Shown piece after piece: positions 35,476-47,361 of a DNA stretch of 64,000 bases. Every line of letters begins with the position of its first letter. The first letter of the stretch is position 1. The notes under the pieces are model-generated. The model searched no databases and was not told where the DNA came from. It saw only the letters and a list, made by a program, of their open reading frames with translations. The translations under genes were made by a program, and so were the position numbers. The DNA is taken from NCBI GenBank assembly GCA_020002185.1, contig CM034532.1, positions 48,292,780 through 48,356,779 of the forward strand, in the 5' to 3' direction. The stretch is from Paraescarpia echinospica. Taxonomy: Eukaryota; Annelida; Polychaeta; Sabellida; Siboglinidae.

Positions 35476-37282
35476 TGACCCGGAATATCTTTGGTCTGTT
35501 TGTATAAAAATGAGAGTTGTATAATAAATTCTCAACCACCATCTGTCAAGCGTTCTTAGGTCAATGGCCGACTGAATTTTTAACACATTTTTCCGACCGA
35601 GTTGTACCATTGGTGATATATTTAAATTACATATTTTTGACAAATATGTTTTATTTTTAAATGAAGTGATTGTTTTGTGAAATGATTCACCAGTTACATT
35701 TTAGCCATTACTGTTTTGAAAGACTACCACATAAATGCTTCTACTTTGTGTAAACAACAAATGTATGACATAAATTATAATCACACCTGAATTTCCTGTT
35801 GGGAAGAACATCATGCTAAAAAAACTGCAATTAATTTATTACAATCACTAGGGAAACAGTACCAAATACTTGTATGTCAGTACAGTGCCTTGTTTCATAG
35901 ATTTTGTGCATCACAGTTTTTAAATAATAATTATGTTCAACACAGACTAACTTCATACTCTAGTAGCTGAATCTTAAGATCAGTTTCTCTTCAGATTCCA
36001 GACATACAATACTTCAACAGATTTATAAACTTGTTTAAATCTAATGAAAAAATTTAAGACAATATCATTCATGCCCCAAGGTTGTTATACATCTGTTTTA
36101 ATTGTTTAAAATTGCTATCATTTTGTTGGCTGTTTTTGACTCCAGTATCCAACCAGATTGTTTGGTTTTTGTGCGTGTAAAAATGAGAGAATCATAATAT
36201 CAGTTCTCTGTCACCTGTGTACTCGGTCCAACGGCCATCTGAATTTTTTGCTCATATTTTATTTTGACCCCGTTGTCTTGGCGCTGTTTTGTTGACACTG
36301 CATCTCAGTTTCCACCGCCATAGACCATACCTATCACGGCCTGTCACATCCCAAACATATTGGTCAGGAGACACGTAGCTGCCAAGGTCAGCCTACCCAT
36401 TTGTATATTGGTCACTAACGGCTATTTTGGTAGCACAAAAACTCAACATTTCGATTTTATTCCGTCGGCCAGTGGGTTACGGCCTAATTGCCTTTCTGTG
36501 TCCGCATTAGCGAAACTTGAAAACCTCCCATGTCACTCGATGCAAATTTATATTGAAATTAGATTTCTCGCGCCGCATATTGCCTCATAAAATGTACGCC
36601 ACAATGGAGCGAGATGAAACGAATCAGGTGTCTGGACATCGCGGCTGGCCCTGGATAGCCGCAGACCGCATCGCGTGATTGCTTTAGTTTGACCAGAGAT
36701 GACAGAATTCTCAAAAGTGCTATTATTTGCCCGATTAGGACGGGACTCGTGCGTTTTGGTGGCGGTTTAAGTTGTATTTGGAAATGTGAATTTTAACAAA
36801 AAGGAAACCGGTTGTGCAATTACAGGAACTATGTTGTTGCGAGTAACCGTTAGTTTTTATTCGATATTAAATAGTATGTAGTTGTTGGGTGAATAATATT
36901 ACAGATTATGATTTATAATGAGATTGATTTTAATGTCCCAATGACCACATGCTAAGAACAACTGTCTCTGCAATGCGGTGTGGTCTGGCCACAAGGTCAA
37001 AGGTCAAGGATCATTTATATTAATAATGTGGAGATAAATAACTATATATATATGCAGCATGAAACTGTTGGATCAATTACTTTTATATATAAATAAATAT
37101 CCCACCAAGTACAGTGCAACTCAACATCGCAATTTGGATATGTTGAGGATATGTTACTGTTTCATGTTATTTCATAATATACTTTGAAGAATTGTATATA
37201 TTGTCCTTGGTTATATAGCATTTTGAAAATGCTCATTAAATTTAACAATGAATTCTGTTTAACGGTGGATTCTCCATATGAG

Positions 37283-37746
37283 GTCATTATGTTAGTCATT
37301 ATGTTAGTCATTATGTTAGTCATTATGATAGTCATTATGTTAGTCATTATGTTAGTCGTTATGTTAGTCATTATGATAGTCATTATGTTAGTCGTTATAT
37401 TAGTCGTTATGTTAGTCGTTATGTTAGTCGTTATGTTAGTCGTTATGTTAGTCATTATGTTAGTCATTATGATAGTCATTATGATAGTCATTATGTTAGT
37501 CGTTATGTTAGTAATTATGTTAGTCGTTATGTTAGTCGTTATGTTAGTCATTATGTTAGTCGTTATGTTAGTCGTTATGTTAGTCATTATGTTAATCATT
37601 ATGTTAGTCATTATGTTAGTCATTATGTTAGTTATGTTAGTCGTTATGTTAGTCGTTATGTTAGTCGTTATGTTAGTCGTTATGTTAGTCGTTATGTTAG
37701 TCATTATGATAGTCATTATGTTAGTCATTATGTTAGTCGTTATGTT
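37283..37746. repeat. 12-bp tandem array (ATGTTAGTCATT), about 39 units, open on both strands
   Basis: Three unit variants alternate: ATGTTAGTCATT, ATGTTAGTCGTT and ATGATAGTCATT, with one 9-bp unit near 37627-37640. All lengths are multiples of three, so the array is open throughout on both strands (MLVIMLVV-type on plus, MTNITTNI-type on minus). Continuous frames of about 240-250 codons that include flanking DNA result from this. It is satellite DNA in an intron, not a gene. Each unit carries one ATG in the plus direction. Confidence 0.95.
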
Positions 37747-38138
37747 CCCTTGGACAAATGAAGACATAGTAACAGTTTCAACTTTGTATCTTGAAGTTCT
37801 GACAGCCTCACTGGAAGAACAGCACTCTCTGGTGTGGGTGATTATCTGGTTGCTGGTAATGAAGGACCAACAACAGCTAATCAATGTGTGTCCAGCCTTT
37901 GTCCAGTGGAGACAACTAATAAAGCTCGCCTGAGGTAAGGTGATACATCCTTACAGGACAGGGAAGCGACCAATACTGAGAACACTGGTCAACTCCCAAG
38001 GTGGACTGTCCAGGCAGACTCGGATATCACCTTGCAATTAAAGTCTCTGGTTCCCAGGTGGACCCATAGAAATGGTGCAATTTTAATTAGTGAGTTTTGC
38101 TGCAGTGACAAAGGCCCGGTGGTCTGTGGGGTTTCTCT

Positions 38139-38154
38139 GGGGGGGGGAGGGGGG
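38139..38154 (+). repeat. G9-A-G6 tract (possible G-quadruplex)
   Basis: Nine Gs, one A, six Gs. The identical arrangement occurs at 60336-60351 in the same orientation. It could form a G-quadruplex or be a slippage-prone tract. Such runs are also common sequencing-error sites. Confidence 0.7.
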
Positions 38155-38480
38155 TTATTAATTAGCAGTTGTTTGATTACTGTGAAAACAGTGCAAGGGA
38201 CACTATTGTAATCAAAATGTCGTTTGGGCAGCTTTTTTCATTTTCCCACATCCAGAATGGTCTGCCTGATTTTGTTTACCGTTCAGAGTGCGTCATACTT
38301 CACCCACGGGCAGGTCTGGTCATTCAAATATCAATTTCACTTCTCTTGAAAGCATTCAGCCACACCGCAGTTACTGCACAAAGGCTATTCGTTTGCATAT
38401 CCACCACTGTCTTTAGCCGGGTACTCATTTACATAACTAAGTGAACTGAGACAATGCAGAGTAAATTAAATAGGCTTTGA

Positions 38481-38568
38481 AATGGCAACAAGAGGAATTG
38501 AACACCGGTCGTATTTAACAGCATTCTAGTTCATCCCATCAAACATTCTAACCACTCTGTCATATCAC
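38481..38568 (-). repeat. tRNA-derived repeat (SINE head or tRNA pseudogene, serine-like)
   Basis: On the minus strand, CAGAGTGGTTAGAATGTTTG resembles a Pol III A box, and GTGTTCAATTCC resembles the B box (consensus GGTTCGAATCC). Between them GATGAACTAGAATGCTGTT resembles the anticodon arm of tRNA-Ser (GATGGACTAGAAATCC in typical genes), with a long variable region. Acceptor-stem halves do not pair, so it is not a functional tRNA. Family and 3' end are undetermined. Confidence 0.5.
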
Positions 38569-39412
38569 ACTACATAATTAAATAGTTTGTCTCGAAACTT
38601 CACCAGTTGTAGATCTACACAGTGTGTAAACAAGCAGGCATACTAAAGGGGACACTTAGATACGTTTACTTGTAAAGTTGCATTCTGAGTTAAAACTTCC
38701 ATTTTTTTTTTTTTTTTTTTTTAAACTGTATGACCAACACAAACAGTATTTACTTATTTCGTCGTACTTGCTGCCATATATGTGACATATATGTCACGTT
38801 GGCATTTGATATGTTACTTTATTAAAAAATTAATTTGCCTTTGCAAAATTACCGGTCTCCGGGTTCAGCCAACGGAATAATACACAGGTGTAAATGTCCA
38901 TCTTTTGGACTGTTTTATCTTAAAATTGCATATTATGTGAACAGATAATATGGAGATGAGGAAAGGGTTACATACAGTGTGTGGGGCGTGTTGATTCACT
39001 GAACATTTGTATTTAACAGATGAACGATCTGAGAATGTAACTTTAAAGTAAATTATTTTGAAATGGGATGAGCACAAAACAGAACGAATGGAAGCTTTAA
39101 ACAGGGTTTGTTGTAATTTGAGCAGTGACAGAACATTAGGATACCAGTGTACACCCAGTAGTGGTGCAAAAACCACTCGTCTACAGAGACGCCATCTGCA
39201 GAATTGGTCACCACTCAATTATCTCTAATAGGAGAAATGCACTCTAGAAAAGCAGAGCATATAAAAACAAGTAAACAACTGTAAATAACATTTTTTTTGT
39301 GTAATGGTGCCATCTGGTGAATTCTTGGAGAAAGGTCCTGCAGACAAGCCATTTATTAGAAAAAAATCAGATAAGTAAATGATTCTAAATAACTCCCTTT
39401 GTATTTAAATCG

Positions 39413-39486
39413 CCAATTGGTAGATCAGAGACTAATGGTGCAAGGAAATGCACGTGCAATGATACAAAGTTAGCATATTAACATAG
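39413..39486 (+). repeat. Dispersed repeat, copy 1 (partner at 47.27 kb)
   Basis: ATTGGTAGATCAGAGACTAATGG-type sequence followed by GCAC..TG..ATGATACAAAGTTAGCAT matches 47269-47361 in order and orientation. The second copy has about 20 extra bases in the middle. Element class unknown. Confidence 0.55.
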
Positions 39487-41479
39487 AGATGTTTGCTTCC
39501 ATCTTGATGTTCTTTTCAAACATGTATCATAATGTTTGCCCAGGTTACTGTATGAACATTTAACAGCATCGTTGTTCTTTCACAAAAACATACTATACAT
39601 TGCACTAGAGAGTTTTCTAAGTTATGAAGACATGGTAAAGGATGGGGCAGTGCATTTGTCTCTCAAATACGAAGGTGTTTTAGCTGTTTTGTTGTAATTT
39701 AATACGTGACATTATTCAACAAAACTGCTTTGTTAAATGACAATGACTATTTGTAGAAAGTTATTATTAAACGCATTGTCTCAAACACAGGTTTATGTCA
39801 TCTGTGGGAGTTTACAATTCATATATCAACCATTTACATATCTACTTGTTCTGTGTTTTTTAAACACATGGTCAGGAACATAGAACTCGTCACTACTATT
39901 GTGTCTGTAGGGATTCTACATGACTGTCTTACCCCACACTATAAGGGGCTTTTTATACATTTGAGGTGATGCTGAAAAAATGTTGTGTGTATTGTACCAG
40001 TATCAGTGAGAACTATCACTATCAGAGAAACCTGTCCAGTTGTTTTCAAGCCAATTACTAATCTGTAAAAAGATCATTACATATATATATTTATATATCT
40101 ATATAATATAGTCATAAATAAACTAGTATTTCAGCTTATTAATATACTGATGATTTTGCATGATTGTGAATACGTATGTAATGTAGAGTTATTGTCAATG
40201 TTCTGCGAAGCCTGCGCCAATGGCTGAATTATATATGAAGCTAAAGAGCCAGGGTTCATTTATTTGTTTTAAATGACCACATGCGTGGTTGGTATTTCTG
40301 AATAGACCCTAGGGGTATTCAAAACACTGTGTCTTTTAAAGGTTCCACCGTGGCGGACTGAGGCGCCAGGTGTGGATGAATTCCATTAAATGGCATCATC
40401 TATCGAGAACCAAAAGTCAGTTATTTTATGCCATGTACATTGTCACACGCAGTACCAAATGAGAGGTTTTGAAGAGTAGCATTTCTTTCTAAACTCATCA
40501 TGCATTAACATATCTAATCTTAGCAGGAAATGTGGACGCATTACTTGTTTTAGTCATAACATAGACCAGATGACAGAACACAAATTTTAGTTTATCTAAA
40601 TTCCTCGGGGTCGGATTCTTGGGGGGTCAACACAAAAATAACCTGTAGTGGAAGTTACAACAGTGGAATTTTGAATTGTTATGTACTCCTTTAAAGCATA
40701 ATAATAATGCCTTTAAATCTCACTTGAGGTGGCCCAGTTGGCCAGTAATTTTGAAATCTTTTGAGTTATTGAATTGTAGTTTGCCTGAACCCCCATAAAG
40801 GTGTTAGAATGGAGCATGAAATGCTGACAAAGTGTCACATAAAAACCAAGCCAACAAAACGACTAGGAGAATGCATGATTCAAAGTTATAATTTATTTGT
40901 TAACTGTATTGTAGATATCCACAAGTATTATTATATAATAAAACAGGTAATTTGTCATCAAAATTAGTTTGTTTTTCATAGTGTCTATCAAGTTTTGAAA
41001 TTGATTTTAGGCTGTTACATTACAATTCTTTCTATTTTTTATTTACATGAGTCTGTTTTAAATTTAATTACCTTTTAGAAGCCTCTTTGTAATGTAAGCG
41101 TGTTTCATGTTTTAAACCAGGTTTATTCGAGGCATCTGTGATGAATGAAACATCTGGTTTTGATGTAGATCTTATTTCGTGAAGTTGACCCTCTTTACAC
41201 CTTGGCCCACTCAACACATTTGTTAATCATTAACTTTACATTTGTTATTCAGTGTCAATTCTCATGTGTGTGCAGGATTAAAAGAGCCTCTTTCCACTGG
41301 CAGATCCAACATGTTAGTCAGACAGTTTGATGCTGCCTGGAACATTTAAAGGGATGATTCGGTTGTGTGGATGATTCTGTGATGAAGATGATTCTGTGAT
41401 GAAGATGGACAGAAATGATGTGCTCTAGTTTTGGGTTATTTTTCAGATTCTAAACTAAAATTTATTACCAGTATAATAC

Positions 41480-41822
41480 ATTTAAATAATAAATTTAAAT
41501 AATACATTTAAATGATAAATTTTAATAATACATTTTAATAATAAATTTAAATAATACATTTTAATAATAAATGTTAATATTACATTTTAATAATACATTT
41601 TAATAATAAATTTTAATAATAAATTTTAATAATAAATTTTAATAATACATTTAAATAATACATTTTATTAATAAATGTTAATATTACATTTTAATAATAC
41701 ATTTTAATAATAAATTTAAGTAATACATTTTAATAATAAATTTTAATAATACATTTTAATAATACATTTTAATAATACATTTTAATAATACATTTTAATA
41801 ATAAATTTAAGTAATAAATTAT
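41480..41822. repeat. 13-bp AT-only minisatellite
   Basis: Units such as CATTTTAATAATA, AATTTAAATAATA and AATTTAAGTAATA repeat about 26 times with few substitutions and almost no length variation. It ends about 290 bases before the second CAAP1 coding exon. Confidence 0.9.
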
Positions 41823-42114
41823 CGAACACCACTACATGGGTTTAGATAATAGATGCCTTTGATAATTAATTTAAGTATGCATCCACGGTATATGTATGTG
41901 TGTGCATGATGCGTACGCATGGAGCATACATAGCATGCACACGAGCACACAGGCATGTACATACATGCATGTTGTGTACACAGTAGAATGTGTGTGCATT
42001 GTGTGTGCAGCATGCATGCGACATGCTTGACTGCTTGTGCAGTAACTGAGACAGATAAATTGTATTTAAATCTTTCGGATGAGATCAATCATGCTTTATG
42101 TTTGATAATTTCAG

Positions 42115-42291
42115 GCTGTCAAATGGAAACAAACCAACAAAGAATCAAGCGACGATGATTCGGATCTTGACTTTTCTAAGGAGCTGAAGCCGATTGTTGG
42201 TTACCTTGACGACCGGGAGGTGATGGTAGATCATCTTTATCGCAGCATCAGCGCATCAAAGCTACGAGCCATGCTTCCCGAGATAATGAAG
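42115..42291 (+). CDS. CAAP1-like protein, second coding exon
   Basis: Flanked by TTTCAG and GTACAG, exactly 59 codons, phase 0 at both ends. An acidic stretch (ESSDDDSDLDF) is followed by SKELKPIVGYLDDREVM and LYRSISASKLRAMLPEIMK. The last segment matches the conserved vertebrate CAAP1 block (LKP..-Y-x-D-x-x-E-M, then FxxIGEKKLQKMLPDVLK). Vertebrate CAAP1 is reported to restrain caspase-10 expression and caspase activation. A role in apoptosis control here is inferred from homology. This exon and the next make the family assignment. Confidence 0.88.
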
Positions 42292-42377
42292 GTACAGTCA
42301 TATACTTTTTTTCTGTACCATATCTTCAACTGGCAAAACTTCATCAAGTAGTCCCATCGTCGCGGTCTAATCATAGT

Positions 42378-42751
42378 TAGGGTTGTAACAATTAACTGAT
42401 GTATCGATACATCATGATACATCATGATACACAGCCGACGATTTAGCATGTCGATATGCGACAGCATATCAATACATCACCGAAAATATTTTTTATTGAT
42501 GTCCTGATTCATTTTGGGTGAACAAACAGACGTGTTTGTACAAGATAGTTTCAATCTTATAATAAAAAAACTGTTACATGCTAACATGCTTTTTAAAATG
42601 TATTTCTCCAGTGAATAGGAGAAAAGTTTAAACCAGGGGAACTGTGTAACAACCACAACAAACAACGCTATTTTAATTTCTATATATATATCACAATATT
42701 TGTCGTGTTGGACTCATGTATTGCGGTGCGTATGGTATCATTACAACCCTA
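42378..42751. mobile_element. hAT-like MITE (about 370 bp)
   Basis: The left end TAGGGTTGTAAC and the right end ATTACAACCCTA are inverted repeats sharing TAGGGTTGTAA, the TAGGGKTGYAACGATAC type common in hAT elements. Internal sequence starts with GTATCGATACATCATGATAC and ends with GGTATCATT, also inverted-repeat in character. The flanking 8-mers do not match, so the target duplication has decayed or the ends are off by a few bases. No transposase is encoded. It sits 86 bases after the exon. Confidence 0.55.
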
Positions 42752-44193
42752 CAGGCAAGAGTGTTGTCATTTCTGGCAGACACACAAACAAACAAGTGTT
42801 GAATTGAATTTAGTTGCTTCATCAACCAGCTGGATGTGTTCCTAAGAATCCTCTTTATGTATTATAATGTGTAGAAATAGTCTTTGTGCTGTAACTGCAG
42901 CATGGCTGAATGCTTCCCAGAGAAGTCAAGATGGTGTTCAAATGAGCAGGTCTGGTCTCCTAGCAAGTGAAGTGTAAAGTGTCCTTGTAAAGTGTCCTGT
43001 GGAGTCCTAATGACTGGATATTGCGCTGTACAAGAACTTCCATTTACAGGTACAGAGGCATGAATAAAATTTCCCATGTTTTGAAACATCAATAAGTGGA
43101 CTCAAGTCACAGTGTGATGTTCCACCTCCTTGCTACAGTGCCCCGCATTAGCCGCTTTCAGTGAGCTAAAGGCTCAGCCAAATAGAGTATTAAGTTACGA
43201 GAAGAGTACCTTGTTGGCAATGCAATACCTTGTTGGCAATAAGTCAAACCAGTAATTACCTTTTCGTGTCACGGGCGTTTTGTTCAGCTATAAATAGTGG
43301 CTAAAAAAGAAGGCAGAAGATGTGCCACGGTTTGGGCTGCCTTTTGTTTGAGGTTTTCACCCACCCGCCCCCGCCCACCTTACTGCAACCTCCCACCTGG
43401 AAATACTGCCCCTGAACGCATGTATACCCCTCTTGACAGGAACAAACCAAATGCACCAACTTTTGCTGAGAGGAACATGTCTAAGAAAAGAGGACTGTTG
43501 TCCACATCACGGAAATCAGCATCAAACTTGCAATTACACTGTACACAAAATCTGTAATACTTTTCATTTAAAAGTTGGTGTGTCTGAGAGTCAGGTGAGA
43601 GATGCTACTGAAAGTCCAACCTTTTTAACAAGTTAGTTATGAGTGTTTGGCTTTGTCAAAAAACCTGCGCATAAACAAATCAGAATCTGTTGTATATTTT
43701 CAATAAAAAACATTTAATATAAAGGTTCCTAAATGTTATGTGATTATCATATTAAATACTACGGGAGGGTAGTTCTGTAACCATCCTTTTATCAGCACGA
43801 TAAATGTCATCATCTGATTTAGGCATTCACAGATCACTTTGTATCTGCCAGGTATCATATATATTTTTTCTGTACACCTGTCACACATTGTTATGTTACA
43901 TTTTATATTTTCGACATGCGTTATTTCACATAAATTACAGTGGAAAGTGAAACTGTGTTTTCCTTTTTCTATAGTTAAAGCTTAGAATAGCATGCATGCC
44001 AAACATTTCTCAGCAGTATTCCAGGAAGTGAAAGTAATACTTCTGGCTGCAGCATTTCTTGGCATTATATGCGTCAATCAAACTAGTACTTCAGTTTCTG
44101 GGTGTTATACTTCATTCAAACAGTTCACTGATACTACGTGTAAGGATCTTGTCCTTGTGAACGACGTCGCTATTTTGGTTCACCGTTATTTTG

Positions 44194-44630
44194 ACTCTGT
44201 GTAGTAGTGACACAATGCTGTATAGTGACACACTGTTATTTAGTTACATGATGCTGTTTAGTGACAATACTGTAAACATGCGATATTAATTTATATTACA
44301 GTGAGATGATTTGGCATACTGGCGTAACACTGTGTAGTGACATGAAACAGTGTAGTTACATAGAACTGTGCAGTGTCGTTACACTATAGTGATATGACAC
44401 TAGTGACATGACACTGTGTCGTTACATGAAACTGTGCAGTGACTTAAAACTGTGTAGTCACATGCCATTGTAGTAATATGATACTAGTCACATGACACTG
44501 TTGTAACATGACACTGTGTAATGACATGACATTGTAGTGACATGACACCACTGTGTAGTGTCATTATGATATGTAGTGACACTACACTGTCTAGTTACAC
44601 AATGCTGTGTAGTGAAGACTAGTGACATTA
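44194..44630 (+). repeat. Degenerate minisatellite (GTGTAGTGACATGACACT)
   Basis: About 20 irregular copies of a unit near 18-20 bp, combining TAGTGACA and ACACTGTG. Copies are interrupted and of uneven length. Contains many short palindromes (GTGAC/GTCAC-like). Confidence 0.7.
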
Positions 44631-45538
44631 CCTGTTAGATGTTCTTGTCAGCACAATATGAACATTTGACATACCCTGCTCAAGGATACAGTTGTTTCTA
44701 GTTGTGTCATTTATCAGGGGTCTGTTTCACAAAGTGTTCATACCTTTGTGCAAAGCTTCTCAAATCAACCAATCTTTGTGGCTACATGTAATTTTTCGCT
44801 GCAATACTCTTTATGTATTCTAAGATTGTTCTGAGTTCCAAAATCTTTGACAAATGTCAGTATTAGTTCCTTTGTATGGTGTAAAACCAACCCATGGAGA
44901 TATCTGTATCTTCTTGAACTGTGAATCTACCACTGTGTGACCACAAGGCACAGACACCCTTGTGGCTGCAACATTACAAAACACATCAAGACATCGGTCT
45001 AGCACTGGCACCAGTCCGCACAAAACACTTCCAATTTAATCATTGTTCTGCTTGATAAGGTGAGCAATGTGAAGTTGGCATGAGACATGTGATGTCAAAG
45101 CACAGTCGGGCCAAAATAAAACATGTTTATCTCGGATTGCACACTTGAAAACAACCAGAATATATTGCCACAGTGTGAAATTTTTTTGAAGCCATCAACC
45201 AACGTTAATATGATGTATAAACTAATACTGATTTGGTATACGATAAAACATACAGTTTGAAGTTGCGTTCAGAGATTGTCCATCTTTTAATACTTCAGTG
45301 AATCATCACGCCCCATACACTGTATCACTTTCATCAACACCATATAAACTTTTTTCCCATAATATTCAATTTTAAGATGAAACTGCAAAAAATGACAAAA
45401 TATATCCATGTGCCAATAAGATCATATAAAGTCATATAAAATTCCAGCGTGACATATTTGGTAGCAAGTATGATCAAATAAGTAACTATTGTTCTTCTTG
45501 TGCATACACGTTCTTAAAAACAGTTGACAGTTTGAATA

Positions 45539-45605
45539 CTGCTTATTGATTTTGAGATTGACCAACCGTTTTGTCATGTTGTGCCTCTGAACTTTGTTTT
45601 GAAGG
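45539..45605 (+). repeat. Dispersed repeat, copy 1 (partner at 56.22 kb)
   Basis: TGCTTATTGATTTTGAGATT plus GACCAACCGTTTTGT, then GCCTCTGAACTTTGTTTT, matches 56225-56290 with a few substitutions in the same orientation. Class unknown. Confidence 0.6.
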
Positions 45606-46084
45606 ATTCAGGTTCAGTAGAAGTTACAATTATTATTGTTATTTAACTCAGAATGCAACTTTAACAATGACTTAATGACATCAGCTTCATCAAAGGATGG
45701 GGTCGCTTCATCAGCCGATCAGTGATACAACCTTGGGCGCTCATTGTTATGTGAGACCTAACTTCCATCTCGATGATATATCTGACCCTGATGCAATGCG
45801 GATCACAGTTCTGTGAATTCACCAGGAATGGTGATGCATATGAAGGGACCCATTCATAGAACAGGATGCACGCTAGACATATTGTTGACCGAGATGAACT
45901 GGTTGCCCGGAAACACGTAAAATGACAGCAGTTGGAGTATTCTATGATGAGCAGGATTCACCCAAAGAAAGAGACGGACAGCATGGAAAACAGAAGAGGG
46001 TCGTAGATGCTTAATGTCTTGTTCATCCAACCTGTAGGTGTAACGGGGAAAATGTACCTGTAATGGGCCTAAACCGGTAGAACA

Positions 46085-46273
46085 GGAAGATCTAAATTAG
46101 GATGGAGAGATAGTATTAAGAGAGATCTCAAAAGGATAAGGTTGAACAGCCGAAAGTGGCAGGGGATCTCAATGGATGTAGACAACACTTGGTGGAAGAA
46201 ACTAAGTGATGGGAGCATCACCCGGAATAGGATCATGGGAAGAAGAAGACCTGATTGCATATGTGTTGGTTGA
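46085..46273 (+). mobile_element. Fragment of a non-LTR retrotransposon reverse-transcriptase C-terminus
   Basis: A 62-codon frame starts GRSKLGWRDSIKRDLKR, continues NSRKWQGISMDVDNTWWKKL and ends at TGA. It fits the GRP+xxWxDxIKxDL...W..xA.DxxxWR pattern at the C-terminus of many animal LINE polymerases. Only this end remains. It is in sense orientation within the CAAP1 intron. Confidence 0.6.
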
Positions 46274-46432
46274 TTGACCATTATGACTAATAATTAACAC
46301 ACACAATACACTGACTCCTTTTTTCAGGAAAAGCCTGTCTGATTCCATCCAGATGCAGACTGGTATAGTGCTGACAAATGTACACCAAATGAGAGAAAAG
46401 TAGCAAGAAATCACATGAAAGAGCTCACACAA

Positions 46433-46480
46433 TTGTACTGCCACCAGTACAAGGCCTTGTACTGCCACCAGTACAAGGCC
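46433..46480 (+). repeat. Perfect 24-bp doublet; each unit is a hairpin
   Basis: Two exact 24-bp copies (46433-46456, 46457-46480). Each contains TTGTACTG-CCAC-CAGTACAA, an 8-bp stem with a 4-base loop. Two adjacent identical hairpins could arise by replication slippage at the palindrome. Confidence 0.8.
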
Positions 46481-47268
46481 TTGAACCAAGATATTTCTGC
46501 TTCCGGGCAGATTTATTCAATGGCATTCCGGTGTAACCCATCTCCACCCTGCAGACCCTGTGCCCCAGTCTGCCGTGGCTCCTGAAGGCAGCTTCAGGCG
46601 GGTTTGGCTCAGTCAGCACTGCTTTATAAACATCAAAAATCGTTGTTGCCAGATGGTCATTTTAGGGGGCTGTTCAGCCCCTAGATTTTGGATCTTAAAT
46701 TCCTCCCGGTTGTTCTGAAAGCCCTCTGGGGGTGCCATACTTGGTGGTCCAGATTCTAGGAGAATCACAAGGTCTGGGAAAGGCCCAGAGGAGGAATCAC
46801 TTTTTATTCGGCCTCAGATGCAGTGCATTTATAGAAAAACAAATTTCAAAGGTATATTTTTGGTCGAAATTCTTGGACTATTCTTCCCATCATCTTCCCC
46901 ATTCAGTCTGTTCAAAGGGGTTAGGGTTTTTCAACTTCAAAGTGGTGAAAGTGATCTAACTATTTTGTAAAGATACTTAAGGTGATTTTTGTTCACCCAC
47001 TGCCATTTTGAAACTTGGGCGGTGTCATTTGTGAACCCCACTTTGCCAACGTCTTCCAGAAGAGACACTAGAAGCCATTGGTCCCCCTCTACCTTGTCAT
47101 AATCTGTCCATGCTAGCCAGGAGAAGTCAACATATTCCAACACAGTGAAAATCAAAACATGTCATGTACTTGTACAGCTAATGGTCTCAATCTACAAACA
47201 CCCATATGGGCGCCGTATTAGCTGCTGCGGGAATGATGGACTGGATGAAGTAACAAACTCATCACTGA

Positions 47269-47361
47269 TTGGTAGATCAGAGGCCAATGGTCCAAATTCC
47301 AAGGAAGTTAAGCCTCTGAGGAGATGCATTTGTGATACTCCAAAGTTAGCATAGCAATTAA
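47269..47361 (+). repeat. Dispersed repeat, copy 2 (partner at 39.4 kb)
   Basis: Same landmarks as 39413-39486, with an additional internal segment (TTCCAAGGAAGTTAAGCC region). Shared end CAAAGTTAGCAT. Non-coding. Confidence 0.55.

Larger units (their letters stand above)
32731..42114 (+). other. CAAP1 intron between coding exons 1 and 2; repeats only
   Basis: Bounded by GTACAG (32731) and TTTGATAATTTCAG (ending 42114). It holds several arrays and repeat relics listed separately. A 21-base T run lies at 38702-38722, and a 17-bp doublet (GATGATTCTGTGATGAA) at 41370-41403. 36.2-36.75 kb is less AT-rich, with several CpGs, and may be regulatory. 34.4-34.75 kb also has mixed composition. Nothing in it looks like an exon. 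Confidence 0.7.

Noticed and set aside
37283..37746. CRISPR-like array
   Set aside because: Units are contiguous 12-mers with no unique spacers; the genome is eukaryotic.
37162..37933. Two frames of about 240-250 codons on opposite strands
   Set aside because: Produced by the 12-bp repeat, whose period is a multiple of three. No protein features outside the repeat.
38481..38568. Functional tRNA-Ser gene
   Set aside because: Acceptor-stem halves do not pair and both Pol III boxes carry mismatches.
43297..43557. 86-codon plus-strand frame (MAKKEGRRCATVWAAF...)
   Set aside because: No splice sites or homology that I recognise; it overlaps another frame of equal quality at 43433-43636.
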